Assembly: GCA_963796195.1 (NCBI GenBank)
Contig: CAWCKS010000002.1
Location: 248,001-312,000 of the forward strand
Direction of reading: 5' to 3'
DNA length: 64,000 nucleotides
Source of the DNA: CAWCKS01 sp963796195
Lineage (GTDB): Bacteria > Pseudomonadota > Alphaproteobacteria > Rhizobiales > Xanthobacteraceae
The notes beneath the pieces are model-generated. The model was not told where the DNA came from. It worked only from the letters and a program-made list of their open reading frames with translations, and made no database searches. Below, piece by piece: positions 21,260-32,803 of the stretch (position 1 is its first letter; every line of letters starts with the position of its first letter). Made by a program: the position numbers and the translations under genes.

Positions 21260-22060
21260 ATGTCGGACTTTGACCGCAACTATGCGTCGCCGTTCGGGCG
21301 CGCGGCCGGCCGGACCGATGCCGCGGCCGTCGATGCCGGCCTGCGCGCATACATGCTGCGCATCTACAACTACATGACGATCGGCCTGGCGATCACCGGC
21401 TTCGCCGCGCTCGGCGTCTACATGGCGGCGACGACCAGCGACCCGTCGCTGGCCGCGTTCCCGCAGAAGATCGGCAGCGTCTATCTGACGAGCTTCGGCT
21501 ACGCCATGTTCGTCAGCCCGCTGAAGTGGCTGTTCATCTTCGCGCCGCTCGCGATGGTGTTCGTCATCTCGTTCGGCATCCAGCGGCTGGCGCCCGCCAC
21601 CGCGCAGCTGTTGTTCTGGGTGTTCTCGGCGCTGATGGGCGTTTCGCTGTCGTCGATCTTCCTGGTCTACACGCACTCATCGATCGTGCAGGTGTTCTTC
21701 ATCACCGCCGCATCGTTCGGTGCGCTGAGCCTTTATGGCTACACCACGCGGCGTGACATGACCGCGATGGGCTCGTTCCTGATCATGGGCCTGTTCGGCA
21801 TCATCATCGCGGGCCTGGTGAACCTGTTCGTGGCGAGTTCGGCGCTGCAGTTCGTCATCTCGGTCGGCGGCGTGCTGGTGTTTGCGGGCCTCACCGCCTG
21901 GGACACCCAGCGGCTGAAGAACGAGTACATCTACGGCTACGCCGGTGCCGGCGGCGATGTTGCCGAGCGCTCGGCCATCCTCGGTGCGCTGTCGCTGTAC
22001 CTGAACTTCATCAACCTGTTCACGCTGCTGTTGCAGTTGCTCGGCCAGCGCGATAACTGA
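21260..22060 (+). CDS. BAX inhibitor-1 family protein (YccA/YbhL-like)
   Basis: 266 residues. About seven hydrophobic segments follow a soluble N-terminus (MSDFDRNYASPFGRA). The conserved GxxxYxxT-type region (LYGYTTRRDM) and the AWDTQRLK motif near the C-terminus are typical of bacterial BI-1/YccA proteins, some of which modulate the FtsH protease or leak calcium. ATG 21260 is preferred to upstream starts because the family N-terminus begins there. A strong intrinsic terminator follows. Confidence 0.93.
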   Translation: MSDFDRNYASPFGRAAGRTDAAAVDAGLRAYMLRIYNYMTIGLAITGFAALGVYMAATTSDPSLAAFPQKIGSVYLTSFGYAMFVSPLKWLFIFAPLAMVFVISFGIQRLAPATAQLLFWVFSALMGVSLSSIFLVYTHSSIVQVFFITAASFGALSLYGYTTRRDMTAMGSFLIMGLFGIIIAGLVNLFVASSALQFVISVGGVLVFAGLTAWDTQRLKNEYIYGYAGAGGDVAERSAILGALSLYLNFINLFTLLLQLLGQRDN

Positions 22061-22090
22061 TCGATCGAACAGCGAGAGCTGTTGCTTCGG

Positions 22091-22126
22091 AAGCCCCGGC
22101 CCGCAAAGGCCGGGGCTTTTGTTTTT
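22091..22126 (+). terminator. Rho-independent terminator after the BAX inhibitor gene
   Basis: Perfect 11-bp stem AAGCCCCGGCC (22091-22101) with GGCCGGGGCTT (22108-22118), loop CGCAAA, then TTTTGTTTTT. It ends the transcript from 21260 and overlaps the region just before the GNAT gene. Confidence 0.92.
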
Positions 22127-22151
22127 CGGTCGAAATCTCTACCGTTGGCCC

Positions 22152-22682
22152 ATGTCGACCGCCAAGATCAGGCCCGCCACTGAGGCCGACCTTCCCGCTA
22201 TTACCGCCATCTACGAGCACGCCGTCCGCTTCGGCACGGCAACCTTCGAGCTCGACCCGCCCGATCTCGCCGAGATGACCCGGCGGTTTCGCAGCCTGGC
22301 CGACGGCCAATTTCCCTACCTTGCGGCGGAGCTGGACGGTGCCGTCATCGGCTACGCCTATGCCGGACCGTACCGGCCGCGGCCGGCCTATCGCTTCAGC
22401 GTCGAGAACTCGGTCTATTTCGATCCGAAAGCGCAGGGACGCGGCATCGGCAAGCTCATCCTGCAGGAACTGATCACGCAGTCGGAGCAGCGCGGCTTCC
22501 GTCAAATGGTCGCGGTAATCGGCGACTCCGCCAACGCCGCCTCGATCGGCGTACACCGCTCGACCGGGTTCAGGATGATCGGCACCTGCGAGAATGTCGG
22601 CTTCAAGTTCGGCCGCTGGCTCGACACCGTGATGATGCAACGCGACCTCGGCGAGGGCGCGCGGACAATGCCGAGGGATTGA
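22152..22682 (+). CDS. GNAT family N-acetyltransferase (phosphinothricin acetyltransferase-like)
   Basis: 176 residues with the Pat/Bar/YncA pattern: IRPATEADLPAITAIYEHAV at the N-terminus, GYAYAGPYRPRPAY, the acetyl-CoA loop QGRGIGKLIL near residue 97, and GFRMIGTCENVGFKFGRW at the end. This group acetylates amino groups of small amino-acid-like compounds including phosphinothricin and methionine derivatives; the physiological substrate here is unknown. ATG at 22152 is chosen because the domain starts directly. It follows the terminator, so it has its own promoter. Confidence 0.88.
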   Translation: MSTAKIRPATEADLPAITAIYEHAVRFGTATFELDPPDLAEMTRRFRSLADGQFPYLAAELDGAVIGYAYAGPYRPRPAYRFSVENSVYFDPKAQGRGIGKLILQELITQSEQRGFRQMVAVIGDSANAASIGVHRSTGFRMIGTCENVGFKFGRWLDTVMMQRDLGEGARTMPRD

Positions 22683-22708
22683 TCACGCGCCTTTCGCAAA
22701 ACCTCTCG

Positions 22709-22846
22709 CCTCATGGTGAGGAGGCCCATAGGCGAGCGAAGCGACGCCGTCCTTTGGACGGCTATGGGCCGTCTCGAACCATGAGGCCCGATCGGCGGCC
22801 TCATCCTTCGAGACGCGCTGCAAATGCAGCGCTCCTCAGGATGAGG
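22709..22846. repeat. Composite repeat: CCTCATGGTGAGG unit, GACGCCGTCC hairpin and CTTCGAGACG palindrome
   Basis: Three palindromic units in a row: CCTCATGGTGAGG...CCATGAGG (22709-22786), the GCGAGCGAAGCGACGCCGTCC/GGACGGC unit inside it (22731-22763), also seen at 51513-51545, and the CCTCATCCTTCGAGACG...CTCAGGATGAGG palindrome (22799-22846). It fills the gap between two convergent genes. Confidence 0.75.
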
Positions 22847-22866
22847 ATCAGCTCAGCCTGTGATCC

Positions 22867-23232
22867 TCACACCACCGAGAGCTTGCGGTCGATTGCGAGC
22901 AGCACGCGGTCGAGTTCGTGGCCGCGGCGGAGAATCAGACCCGTGGCGGTGATCACGCTGTAGACGCCCTGTTTGCGCGCCAGCTTCGGATTCTTCTCGA
23001 TGCGGTAGAGCGGCACCTCGGCCGAACGGCGGAACACCGAGAACACCGCCTTGTCCTTCAGGAAATCGATGGCGTAGTCGCGCCATTCGCCGTCGGCGAC
23101 CATGCGACCGTACAGATTGAGAATGCGGTCAAGCTCACGCCGGGTGAAGGTAACTCTTGCGGGAATGGCCGAGGCGGAACCTCGCTCCATTCCCCTGCTC
23201 TCGCTGGGGTCGGTATCGCCGGTCAAGCTCAT
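22867..23232 (-). CDS. DUF2794 domain-containing protein
   Basis: 121 residues. The body (VTFTRRELDRILNLYGRMVA, then EWRDYAIDFLKDKAVFSVFRR, ending in HELDRVLLAIDRKL) matches DUF2794, a family common in Rhizobiales with no known function. The start at 23232 is supported by an AAAGGAGG ribosome-binding site 7 bases upstream. The upstream intergenic DNA contains the structured RNA candidate on the opposite strand. Confidence 0.88.
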   Translation of the reverse strand: MSLTGDTDPSESRGMERGSASAIPARVTFTRRELDRILNLYGRMVADGEWRDYAIDFLKDKAVFSVFRRSAEVPLYRIEKNPKLARKQGVYSVITATGLILRRGHELDRVLLAIDRKLSVV

Positions 23233-23436
23233 GCGGCGCCTCCTTTGTCATCTGCGTGCCATGATCGCGCCGGGCGCGGCAGGCTGCAAGAGCGTTTGCA
23301 ACGGTCCGCCGGACCGACGTGGTGGTTCGCCGCATCGATCCGGCAGGAACAAGCCGTCACGGGATCGTTAGCCGGATCATAAAGATGCCCAATTTCGGCC
23401 CAGCCAACGCCGCCCTGACTTGGCATCTATATCGCA

Positions 23437-23569
23437 CTGCGTTGGCCCGGTCTTGTTGGCACCGGATTCCTCAGCCCCCAGCCCCCCGGGGCCGAGTAAG
23501 ATCGGGCCTGTACGCAGCAAATCTCAGGTGTCTCGCCGGGCCAACAGAAGTTGGCCCGTTTTTGTTTTT
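23437..23569 (+). ncRNA. Putative small structured RNA with intrinsic terminator
   Basis: No gene on either strand explains this interval, yet it is highly structured. CTGCGT (23437-23442) pairs with ACGCAG (23512-23517), GGCCCG (23444-23449) with CGGGCC (23503-23508). A perfect terminator follows: CGGGCCAAC (23537-23545), loop AGAA, GTTGGCCCG (23550-23558), then TTTTTGTTTTT. The 5' segment GTTGGCCCGG (23441-23450) can instead pair with CCGGGCCAAC (23536-23545), which would destroy the terminator. It runs opposite to both neighbours and ends at the acetamidase stop. The family is not recognised; the 5' end near a CTATAT box is a guess. Confidence 0.45.
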
Positions 23570-24511
23570 AGCCGTGCACGATCACCTTTTCGATCATGCA
23601 GTGGACGCCCTTCGAGCCGTTGACCGCCTGGGTCACCCGCAAATCGGCGGCGAGACTGCAGAGCGTGTAGGCGTCCTCGCGCGACAGGTTCCGCTTTTCG
23701 CCGAGCAGCACGATCATGTCGCGGACCGCATTCTCGGCGCAGCGGTCGAGGTCGGGATCCATGAACATCGTGATGTAGTGCGTCGCCGTCTCCGCACGCG
23801 GATATTTCAGGCGCAAATCCTTGCGCAGCTTGAAGACAAAGCGCCCCTGCAGTGCGGTCTCGATCGCAGTGATACAGACTTCGCCATCGCCCTGAACGCC
23901 GTGGCCGTCGCCGCACGAGAACAGCGCGCCCGGCACGAACACCGGCAGGAACAGTTTTGCGCCGGCGCCGAGCTCCTTGTTGTCGAGATTGCCGCCGAAG
24001 GCGCGTGGCACGATCGAGGTGACGCGGCCCCAGGCCGGCGGCGGCGCAACGCCCATCACGCCAAAGAACGGTTTTAGCGGCAGATCGAGCCCCCACGGAC
24101 AGGCGGCCGGTCATCTTGTCCGCATCGAGCGGAATGTGGATCAGCCGCGGCTCGTGAAAATCGTCCGGCAGAATGCCGGACAGCGGGCGAATGACGTTGT
24201 AGCCCCAGTCCTGCCGCAGCTTGACTTCGAGGATCTCGACTTCGAGCACATCGCCCGGCTGTGCACCCTCGATCGCAACGGGGCCGGTGAGGATGTGGCC
24301 CGGCAGCGAACGCTCGCTGTTGACGTGGACATCATGCATCTCCGGCGGAATATGGAAGCGCTTCGCATCAGGGCAATTGCTGCGGACCGCCGCTGATGCT
24401 GTCGATCGTGACCTCGTCCCCGCTCTTGACGGTGAGGACCGGCTTCAGTGCGGCGTCGAAAAAACCCCAATGGCAGGTTGCCGCTGCGGCCTTGAGATGA
24501 TGATGCGCCAT
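23568..24511 (-). CDS. Acetamidase/formamidase family protein (frame broken twice)
   Basis: About 314 codons matching the FmdA_AmdA family that hydrolyses formamide or acetamide to ammonia and the acid. The N-terminal MAHHHLKAAAATCHWGFFDA (start 24511), the middle HDVHVNSERSLPGHILTGP and the C-terminal half (WGRVTSIVPRAFGGNLDNKE, FSCGDGHGVQGDGEVC) are in different frames, with breaks near 24380 and 24100. All family blocks are present in the right order, so the breaks are probably sequence errors. The GDGHxxQGDGE motif is the conserved core. The downstream sRNA terminator overlaps its stop codon from the other strand. Confidence 0.85.
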
Positions 24512-24577
24512 ATGTCGTGAGCCCTGCTGCGTCGTCGCAGTCAGGTTAGGCGGAAGACGCACAGTGTGGAAGTGGCG

Positions 24578-25428
24578 CTAGTGAAGCGCCGTGTAAGCTG
24601 CGCCGAGCATCGCGCCGGGACGGTCGCGGTCGCCATCCTGCACATAGACGATGGCGCCATCGACGCCGTCGCGCATCACGTTTTCGATCGGGATGCTCCA
24701 GGTCGCGGCCTTGCCGGACCAGTCGCCGACCTTAAGCCAGTTGCGCACGACGTTGTGGTAGGTGACCTCGCGGCCACGGTTCTCGCCGCGGCCGATTGCG
24801 ATCGGAATCGCGCTTCGCGACCGACCACAGACCAGACCTCGCCATGCGGCGCGCGCCGTCGGCGCCGACGCCGCGACAGAGACGTTCAACTGACCGTGCC
24901 GGTCACACTCACCGACACCGGAACCGACATCACGCCGATCTCATGCGTCGTCTGTTCGATGGCGCGCTCGATGCTGTCACGATCGCTGCCGACGGCGTGG
25001 ACCTTGCCATTGATCGACGGCCTGGGGCGTGTAGACCTCGCGGTCGCCGCGCATGTGCGAGTAGGCCTTTTGCCGCGCGGTGAAGCGCTAATCGGCAAGC
25101 GTGTCCTTCCAGCCGAGATAATCCCAGTAGTCGATCGGCAGGCTGAGCGCGATGACCGACGGATCGTTCGCCAGCTCGCCGATCAGCTTGTCGGCGGGCG
25201 GACAGGACGAGCAGCCCTGCGAGGTGAAGAGTTCGACGACCGCGCGCGGATCGGCTGGGCCGGCAATGTCGCCGAACAGGACAGATTCCGCAGACGCGGC
25301 GACCACAAGCGAGCGCAGCGACCTGCTGCGGCCATCTCCTGCATCTGCGACGCGACAACGCTCCCGTCCAAACCTTTCACTCCATCAACAAAATTCCAAC
25401 GCGGCCCATCCTGTAGGCCGCGTGCCAT
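24578..25428 (-). CDS. DUF1223 domain-containing protein (frame broken several times)
   Basis: A DUF1223 secreted thioredoxin-like protein. The conserved ELFTSQGCSSCPPADK motif with its CxxC is in the frame of 25088-25306, followed by DYWDYLGWKDTLAD; the HMRGDREVYTPQ-type segment, the GSDRDSIERAI segment and the C-terminal block (TYHNVVRNWLKVGDWSG, VYVQDGD) each lie in other frames. At least three single-base changes are needed between 24890 and 25100, and one more near 25310. The start at 25428 is the best guess for the N-terminus. Role unknown; the family's CxxC suggests redox chemistry in the periplasm. Confidence 0.75.
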
Positions 25429-25542
25429 TCATCCGCCAGTCAATTCGCGGTGAGCCTCTCTCCACTTGAGCATGATCTGGTTCGGAAATCGTTACTCGCT
25501 CTCGGATCGAGCCGAGGGCGAATCTCCGGATCATGCCCTCGA

Positions 25543-28273
<2,731 letters not shown>

Positions 28274-28508
28274 GCGAGGAAATCCCAATTGCGTCGTTAT
28301 ACCCGAAGCGCGGGTATCAAGCAACCTTATTGGCTGGCGAGGGCAGGTGGCTTGCAGCGGCGGATTCCGTGCTGCATCAAGTGCCGGCTTATAGAAGCTT
28401 TCTAAGCGCGCCGCCACATGGACGCCGAGAATCATCCGATGCAGCGTGCGGAGTACCCATCAAATTATCACGCGGTACCCATCGTTTTCGTAAGCCAGGA
28501 CGCACGGA

Positions 28509-29143
28509 ATGCGGCTCCTCATGAGGCTTTCGGGCGACGAGGTCAGCTGCGTGCGCGGCGGCCGTGAGGTATTCTCCGGCCTCGCTTTCCGGCCTGCCGG
28601 CGAGGCGCTGGCGGTGACCGGCCACAATGGCGTCGGGCAAGATCCTCGCTGCTGCGGCTGATCGCGGGCCTGTCTGTTGCCGGCTCCGGCACGATCACGC
28701 TTCGAGGGCGGCGATGACAATCTGACGCTCGCCGAGCAGGCGCATTATCTCGGCCATCGCGACGCGATCAAGCCGGCGCTGAGCGTGCTGGAGAACCTGT
28801 CGAATTCTGGGCGAGATTTTCTCGGCGGCGCGCCAGCGGATCAAACCCGGCCGACTGCCTCGAAGCGGTCGGCTTGAGCCATGCCGCGCGATCTGCCCGC
28901 GGCCTATCTGTCGGCCGGCCAGCGCCGGCGGCTTGTCGCTCGCGCGGCTGCTTGCGCTCAGGCGCCCGGTGTGGCTGCTGGACGAGCCGACCACCGCGCT
29001 CGATGCGGCCGGCCAGACCATGATCGCGGAGTTGATGCGCGACCATCTGCGCAATCCGGCGGCCTGATCGTCGCCGCAACCCACGCAGCCGCTCGGGCAT
29101 TCTCTGCGCGCGAGCTGCAGGCTCGGCGGACGCTCCGGCATGA
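28509..29143 (+). CDS. ccmA: Heme exporter ATP-binding protein CcmA (frame broken several times)
   Basis: ATPase of the CcmABC complex needed for cytochrome c maturation. The Walker A region reads TGHNGVGQ then breaks, where NGxGKSSLLRLIAGL is expected; the RLIAGLSVAGS segment, LTLAEQAHYLGHRDAIKPALSVLENL, the signature LSAGQRRRL and the Walker B VWLLDEPTTALD are in different frames. At least four one-base changes are needed. The start is ATG 28509 or the in-frame ATG 28521 (MRLSGDEV). The end overlaps ccmB by ATGA. The gene is divergent from acnA, 235 bp away. Confidence 0.87.
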
Positions 29144-29810
29144 GCGCGCTCGCTGCGCACTCGATTCGCCGCGACATCCGGATCGCGCTGCGCGTCGGCG
29201 GCGGCGCGCTGATCGGCGTCTTGTTCTTCCTCACCGTCGTGGTGCTGATGCCGTTCGCGGTCGGCCCCGACCTCGCACTGCTGACGCGGCTCGGTCCCGC
29301 AATCCTCTGGCTCGGCGCCTTGCTGGCGAGCCTGCTGACGCTGGACCGGCTGTTCACCGCCGACCACGACGACGGCTCGCTCGACCTGATCGTGATGAGC
29401 CGGACGCCGCTGGAACTCGCCTGCGCCGCCAAGGCCGCTGGCGCATTGGCTGGCGGCGGGCCTGCCGCTGATCATCGCCACGCCCGTGCTCGGCCTGCTG
29501 CTCAATCTCGATGGCCGGCGACCGGCGCCGTGGCGCTGACGCTGCTCGCCGGCACGCCGGCGCTGACCTTCCCCGGCATGATCGGCGCGGCGCTGGCGGT
29601 GACCCTGCACGCGGCGGCCTGCTGCTGGCGGTGCTGGTGCTGCCGCTGTCGATTCCGGTGCTGATCTTCGGCGTTGCTGCGTCGCAGGCCGCGATCATCG
29701 GGCCGATGTCGTTCGGCGCGCCGTTTTCGATTCTGTGCGCGCTGTCGCTGATCAGCCTCGTGATCGGGCCGTTCGCGGCAGCGGCCAGCCTGCGGCACGG
29801 GCTGGATTGA
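29140..29810 (+). CDS. ccmB: Heme exporter protein CcmB (frame broken)
   Basis: Integral membrane subunit of the heme handling ABC complex CcmABC. The first 100 codons are in frame (MSALAAHSIRRDIRIALRVG, then VLFFLTVVVLMPFAVGP and the conserved LDLIVMSRTPLE). After about 29445 the frame changes, giving LAAGLPLIIATPVLGLLLNL, then TLLAGTPALTFPGMIGAAL and the end LISLVIGPFAAAASLRHGLD. About three small indels are needed; the span of 671 nt is two bases over a whole number of codons. The start shares ATGA with ccmA. Confidence 0.87.
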
Positions 29811-29893
29811 CGGGTCCAGGATTGACCCGATCAAGTCTTTTGACATCGTTCTATGCTGATTGCCTGCAGCGCTTCCGCCACTAACAGGATGCC

Positions 29894-30662
29894 ATGACGC
29901 TGATCGACCTCGCCAACCCGACCCGGTTCCTGGCGCTGACGGCGCGCGCTGTTGCCGTGGCTCGTCGCGCTGCACGGCGCATCCTGCTGCAGTCGGCCTG
30001 TATCTGTCGGCAACGGCGCCGGACGATTACCAGCAGGGCGCCACCGTCAAGATCATGTTCATCCATGTGCCCAATGCGTGGCTGTCGATGTTCGTCTGGG
30101 GCATGATGAGCGTGGCCGCGCTCGGCACGCTGGTATGGCGGCATCCGCTGGCCGACGTCGCCGCAAAGGCCGCCGCGCCGATCGGCGCCAGCTTCACATT
30201 CCTTGCCCTGGTCACCGGCTCGCTGTGGGGCCGGCCGATGTGGGGCACCTATTGGGAATGGGATGCGCGGCTGACCTCGGTGCTGGTGCTGTTCCTGATG
30301 TATCTCGGCCTGATCGCGCTGTGGCGCGCGGTCGAGGACCCCGGCGCGTGCCGGCGCGCGCCGCCGCGATGCTGACCCTGGTCGGCGCGATCAACATGCC
30401 GATCATCAAGTTCTCGGTCGACTGGTGGAACACGCTGCATCAGCCGGCCTCGGTGTTCCGGATGGGCGGCCCGACGCTCGACAAGCGCGCTTCTCTGATC
30501 CCGCTGCTGGTGATGGCGCTGGCCTTCATCGCTGCTGTTCGTCACGCTGCATGCTGGCGGCGATGCGCAACGAGATCCTGCGCCGGCGCGTCCGCAGCGC
30601 TGCAGATGATGCAGGCCGGCCAGCCGCGAGCCGCGGCACGGCCGCGCGCTGAGCAGCCATGA
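29894..30662 (+). CDS. ccmC: Heme ABC transporter permease CcmC (frame broken)
   Basis: Heme-handling membrane protein that loads heme onto CcmE. The tryptophan-rich WWD domain is visible as GTYWEWDARLTSVL, and the flanking His regions as FIHVPNAWLSMFVWG and WWNTLHQPASVF. The first 20 codons, the middle and the end are in three frames, with breaks near 29950, 30350 and 30540. The span is 769 nt, one base more than 256 codons. It ends at TGA 30660-30662, 9 bp before ccmD. Confidence 0.88.
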
Positions 30663-30671
30663 GCGTGAGCC

Positions 30672-30850
30672 ATGCTCGGCCCGCACGCGGCCTTCATCGT
30701 CATCGCCTACGCGCGTCGTGTGCGCGGTGGTGGTGCTGTTGATCGGCTGGATCGCGATCGACTACGCCGGCAGCTGCGGACGGCTGCGCCGGCTCGAAGC
30801 CGAGCGGCGTCACCCGGCGCTCCGGCGCGACAGCGACAAGCGCGACATGA
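30672..30850 (+). CDS. ccmD: Heme exporter protein CcmD (frame broken)
   Basis: Small single-helix protein that helps release holo-CcmE. The opening MLGPHAAFIVIAYA is typical. The helix (VVVLLIGWIAIDY) and the tail (LE-A-SGVTRRSGATATSAT, stop at 30848-30850) fall in other frames, so at least two one-base changes are needed. The stop overlaps the ATG of the following thioredoxin-like gene (ATGA at 30847-30850), matching the ATGA couplings in the rest of this operon. Confidence 0.75.
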
Positions 30851-31464
30851 CATGCAACGAGCAGATCCGATCACCGCAACCGGCTCCGGCCGCGCGCGGT
30901 GCGCGTGATGCTGATGGCGCTGCCTCTCGTCGCTGTTCATCGGCCTGGCGTCGCTGTTCTGGTTCCGACTCGGCGATGGCGATCCATCGCGGATTCCCTC
31001 GGCGCTGATCGGCCATCCTGCGCCGCAGACCGTGCTGCCGCCGCTCGACGGCCTGCCAATGACGCGGGCGCGGTGCCCGGGCTTGATCCCGCAGCCTTCA
31101 AGGGCAAGGTCAGCGTCGTCAACGTCTGGGCGTCCTGGTGCGTGCCCTGCCATGACGAGGCGCCGTTGCTGGCGAGCCTCGGCACGACGACAAGCGCTTC
31201 CAGATCGTCGGCATCAACTACAAGGACGCGCCGGACAATGCGCGGCGCTTCCTCGGCCGCTACGGCAATCCGTACGACGTCGTCGGCGTCGACGCCAACG
31301 GCCGCGCCGCGATCGAATGGGGCGTCTATGGCGTGCCCGAGACGTTCATCGTCGGCCGCGACGGCAAGATCGCTCTACAAGCTGGTCGGCCCGATCACGC
31401 CTGACAATATCAATACGCGTGCTTGAAGCGCGAGATCGAGAAGGCGCTGAAGGCGGGAACTTGA
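30847..31464 (+). CDS. ccmG: DsbE/CcmG family thiol:disulfide interchange protein (frame broken)
   Basis: Membrane-anchored periplasmic thioredoxin that keeps apocytochrome c cysteines reduced. The active site WCVPC is present in VNVWASWCVPCHDEAPLL, with the LDPAAFKGK strand before it and WGVYGVPETFIVGRDGK after it containing the cis-Pro region. An N-terminal hydrophobic helix is split over two frames (LMALPLV, then FIGLASLFWFRLG). The true end is read as KREIEKALKAGT with TGA at 31462-31464. At least five one-base changes are needed. It closes the ccmABCDG operon; ccmE, ccmF and ccmH are not in the window. Confidence 0.85.
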
Positions 31465-31467
31465 ACC

Positions 31468-31489
31468 TGCGACAAATTTATCTGTCGCA
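31468..31489. promoter_or_regulatory. Inverted repeat TGCGACA-N8-TGTCGCA upstream of the HhH gene
   Basis: Two perfect 7-base arms, 31468-31474 and 31483-31489, around the AT-rich centre AATTTATC. It lies directly after the ccmG stop and about 120 bp before the HhH gene. It could be an operator for a dimeric regulator or the hairpin of a weak terminator; there is no T-run after it, which favours an operator. Confidence 0.3.
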
Positions 31490-31611
31490 AATATAACCGC
31501 GCGTTTAGGTGCGGTTCACCGCAGCGCCATGGCTCCGCCATGAAATCAGAGCCTCTGTCGCGCGTCACCATTTTGGTGATGTTCAACCGTCCTCGGAGGG
31601 GACAACGACCC

Positions 31612-31989
31612 ATGCGTCATTTCACGCTCGCAACGATGACCGCGCTCGGCCTGCTCACCGCCACGCCGATGTTCGCGCAGACACCGACGCCGCCGACCGG
31701 CACCCAGAAGATGGCACCGGCGCCGGCCGCGTCCGACAAGATGGCCCCCGCGGCCAAGATGGCTCCGGCAGCAGCGCCAGCCGCCGCTGCCAAGACCGAC
31801 CTGCTCGATATCAACTCGGCGACGGCAGATCAGCTCGATGCGCTGCCCGGCATCGGCAAGGCTTACTCGGCTGCGATCATCAAGGGCCGGCCGTACAAGG
31901 GCAAGGACGAGCTGGTGCAGAAGAAGATCGTGCCGCAGAAGACCTACGACGGCATCAAGGACAAGATCATCGCCAAGCAGAAGAGCTGA
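31612..31989 (+). CDS. Exported helix-hairpin-helix protein (ComEA-like)
   Basis: 125 residues. A signal peptide (MRHFTLATMTALGLLTATPMFAQ) is followed by an Ala/Pro/Met-rich linker and a C-terminal helix-hairpin-helix domain (LLDINSATADQLDALPGIGKAYS), as in ComEA-type DNA-binding proteins. The ATG at 31612 has GGAGGGG about 10 bases upstream. The linker carries the repeated motif KMAP (three times). A DNA-binding role in the periplasm is possible by analogy but not shown; no competence genes are nearby. Confidence 0.85.
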   Translation: MRHFTLATMTALGLLTATPMFAQTPTPPTGTQKMAPAPAASDKMAPAAKMAPAAAPAAAAKTDLLDINSATADQLDALPGIGKAYSAAIIKGRPYKGKDELVQKKIVPQKTYDGIKDKIIAKQKS

Positions 31990-32023
31990 TCCGCCTTCAT
32001 CTTGCTTCGACGAGTGACGAACG

Positions 32024-32055
32024 CCCTCCGCTGTCGCAGCGGAGGGTACTTTGTT
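32024..32055 (+). terminator. Probable terminator after the HhH gene
   Basis: Stem CCCTCCGCT (32024-32032) with AGCGGAGGG (32038-32046) and a short loop, followed by the weak T-stretch TACTTTGTTT. Positioned 35 bp after the stop of the HhH gene. Confidence 0.6.
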
Positions 32056-32071
32056 TGGCCCGGTCCACCGT

Positions 32072-32173
32072 TGTCATGCCCCGCGAAAGCGGGGCATCCA
32101 GTAACCCGCTGCGCTGATGAGTCTCACTGACTGCACGGAGTACTGGATCGCCCGGTCAAGCCGGGCGATGACG
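32072..32173. repeat. GTCATGCCCCGCGAAAGCGGGG...CCGGGCGATGAC repeat
   Basis: Two hairpins: GCCCCGC-GAAA-GCGGGGC near 32076-32095 and CGCCCGG-TCAA-CCGGGCG near 32150-32168, with ATCCAGTA and TACTGGAT as inner inverted arms. It lies between the HhH gene and the convergent yciB. Confidence 0.75.
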
Positions 32174-32198
32174 GAACGAGAGGATTGAATCCAGTTCC

Positions 32199-32801
32199 TT
32201 AACCCTCTTTCAAATTGCCGCGCTCGGTATCGCCAGCATCGGCCGTCGCCGGTGGCTGGGCATGGCGGTTGATCAACGGAAACTGGATCATCGCGAAGAT
32301 CGCGGTGATCGGCGTGACGCCAAACGCCTTGAACGCGACCCAGACATCGGTGCTCTGGGTGCGCCAGATGATCTCGTTCAGGATCGCCATCGCAAAGAAG
32401 AACACCGACCAGCGGATCGTGAGCAATCGCCAGCCGCGCGGCGTCAGGTTGAACATCTGGTCGAACATCACCGCGATCAGCGAGCGGTTGAAGACGAGGC
32501 CGCCGGCGAGGATCAGGCCGAACAGCGAGTAGATGATGGTCGGCTTGATCTTGATGAAGGTCTCGTTGTGCAGGGCCAGGGTCAGCGTACCGAACACCAG
32601 CACGACCACGCCGGAAACGATCGCCATGATCGGCACGTGCCGCGTCACCACATAGGAGGCGATCAGCGACACCACGATCGCCACCATGAAGGCGCCGGTG
32701 GCGACGAACAGGTCGAATTTGGCGTTGGCGGCGAAGAACACCAGCAGCGGACCGAGCTCGGTCGCCAGCTTGAAGATCGGGTGCGGGGCTGATTTGTTCA
32801 T
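32199..32801 (-). CDS. yciB: Septation protein A / inner membrane-spanning protein YciB
   Basis: 200 residues with five to six hydrophobic segments. The pattern HPIFKLATELGPLLVFFAAN at the N-terminus, KPTIIYSLFGLIL near residue 86 and WVAFKAFGVTPITAIFAM near 160 are those of YciB/IspZ, an inner membrane protein affecting envelope integrity and cell division. The start at ATG 32801 is preferred over a TTG two codons upstream. It starts 2 bp after the ftsY stop, so it is in an operon with ftsY. Confidence 0.93.
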   Translation of the reverse strand: MNKSAPHPIFKLATELGPLLVFFAANAKFDLFVATGAFMVAIVVSLIASYVVTRHVPIMAIVSGVVVLVFGTLTLALHNETFIKIKPTIIYSLFGLILAGGLVFNRSLIAVMFDQMFNLTPRGWRLLTIRWSVFFFAMAILNEIIWRTQSTDVWVAFKAFGVTPITAIFAMIQFPLINRHAQPPATADAGDTERGNLKEG

Positions 32802-32803
32802 GT

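Noticed and set aside
23400..23480. Cobalamin riboswitch on the minus strand (GGAATCCGGTGCC...ACCGGGCC resembles its core).
   Set aside because: The B12 box and the other conserved blocks are missing and the downstream minus-strand gene is DUF2794, not a cobalamin or cobalt gene; the match is short.
23437..23569. SRP (4.5S) RNA or 6S RNA.
   Set aside because: The SRP hallmark GGAAGG/AGCAG loop is missing and the length and central bulge do not clearly fit 6S; kept only as an unnamed RNA candidate.
28274..28508. A small gene between acnA and ccmA (64-83 residue frames).
   Set aside because: Frames overlap each other on both strands with no ribosome-binding site or similarity; the space is the divergent promoter region.
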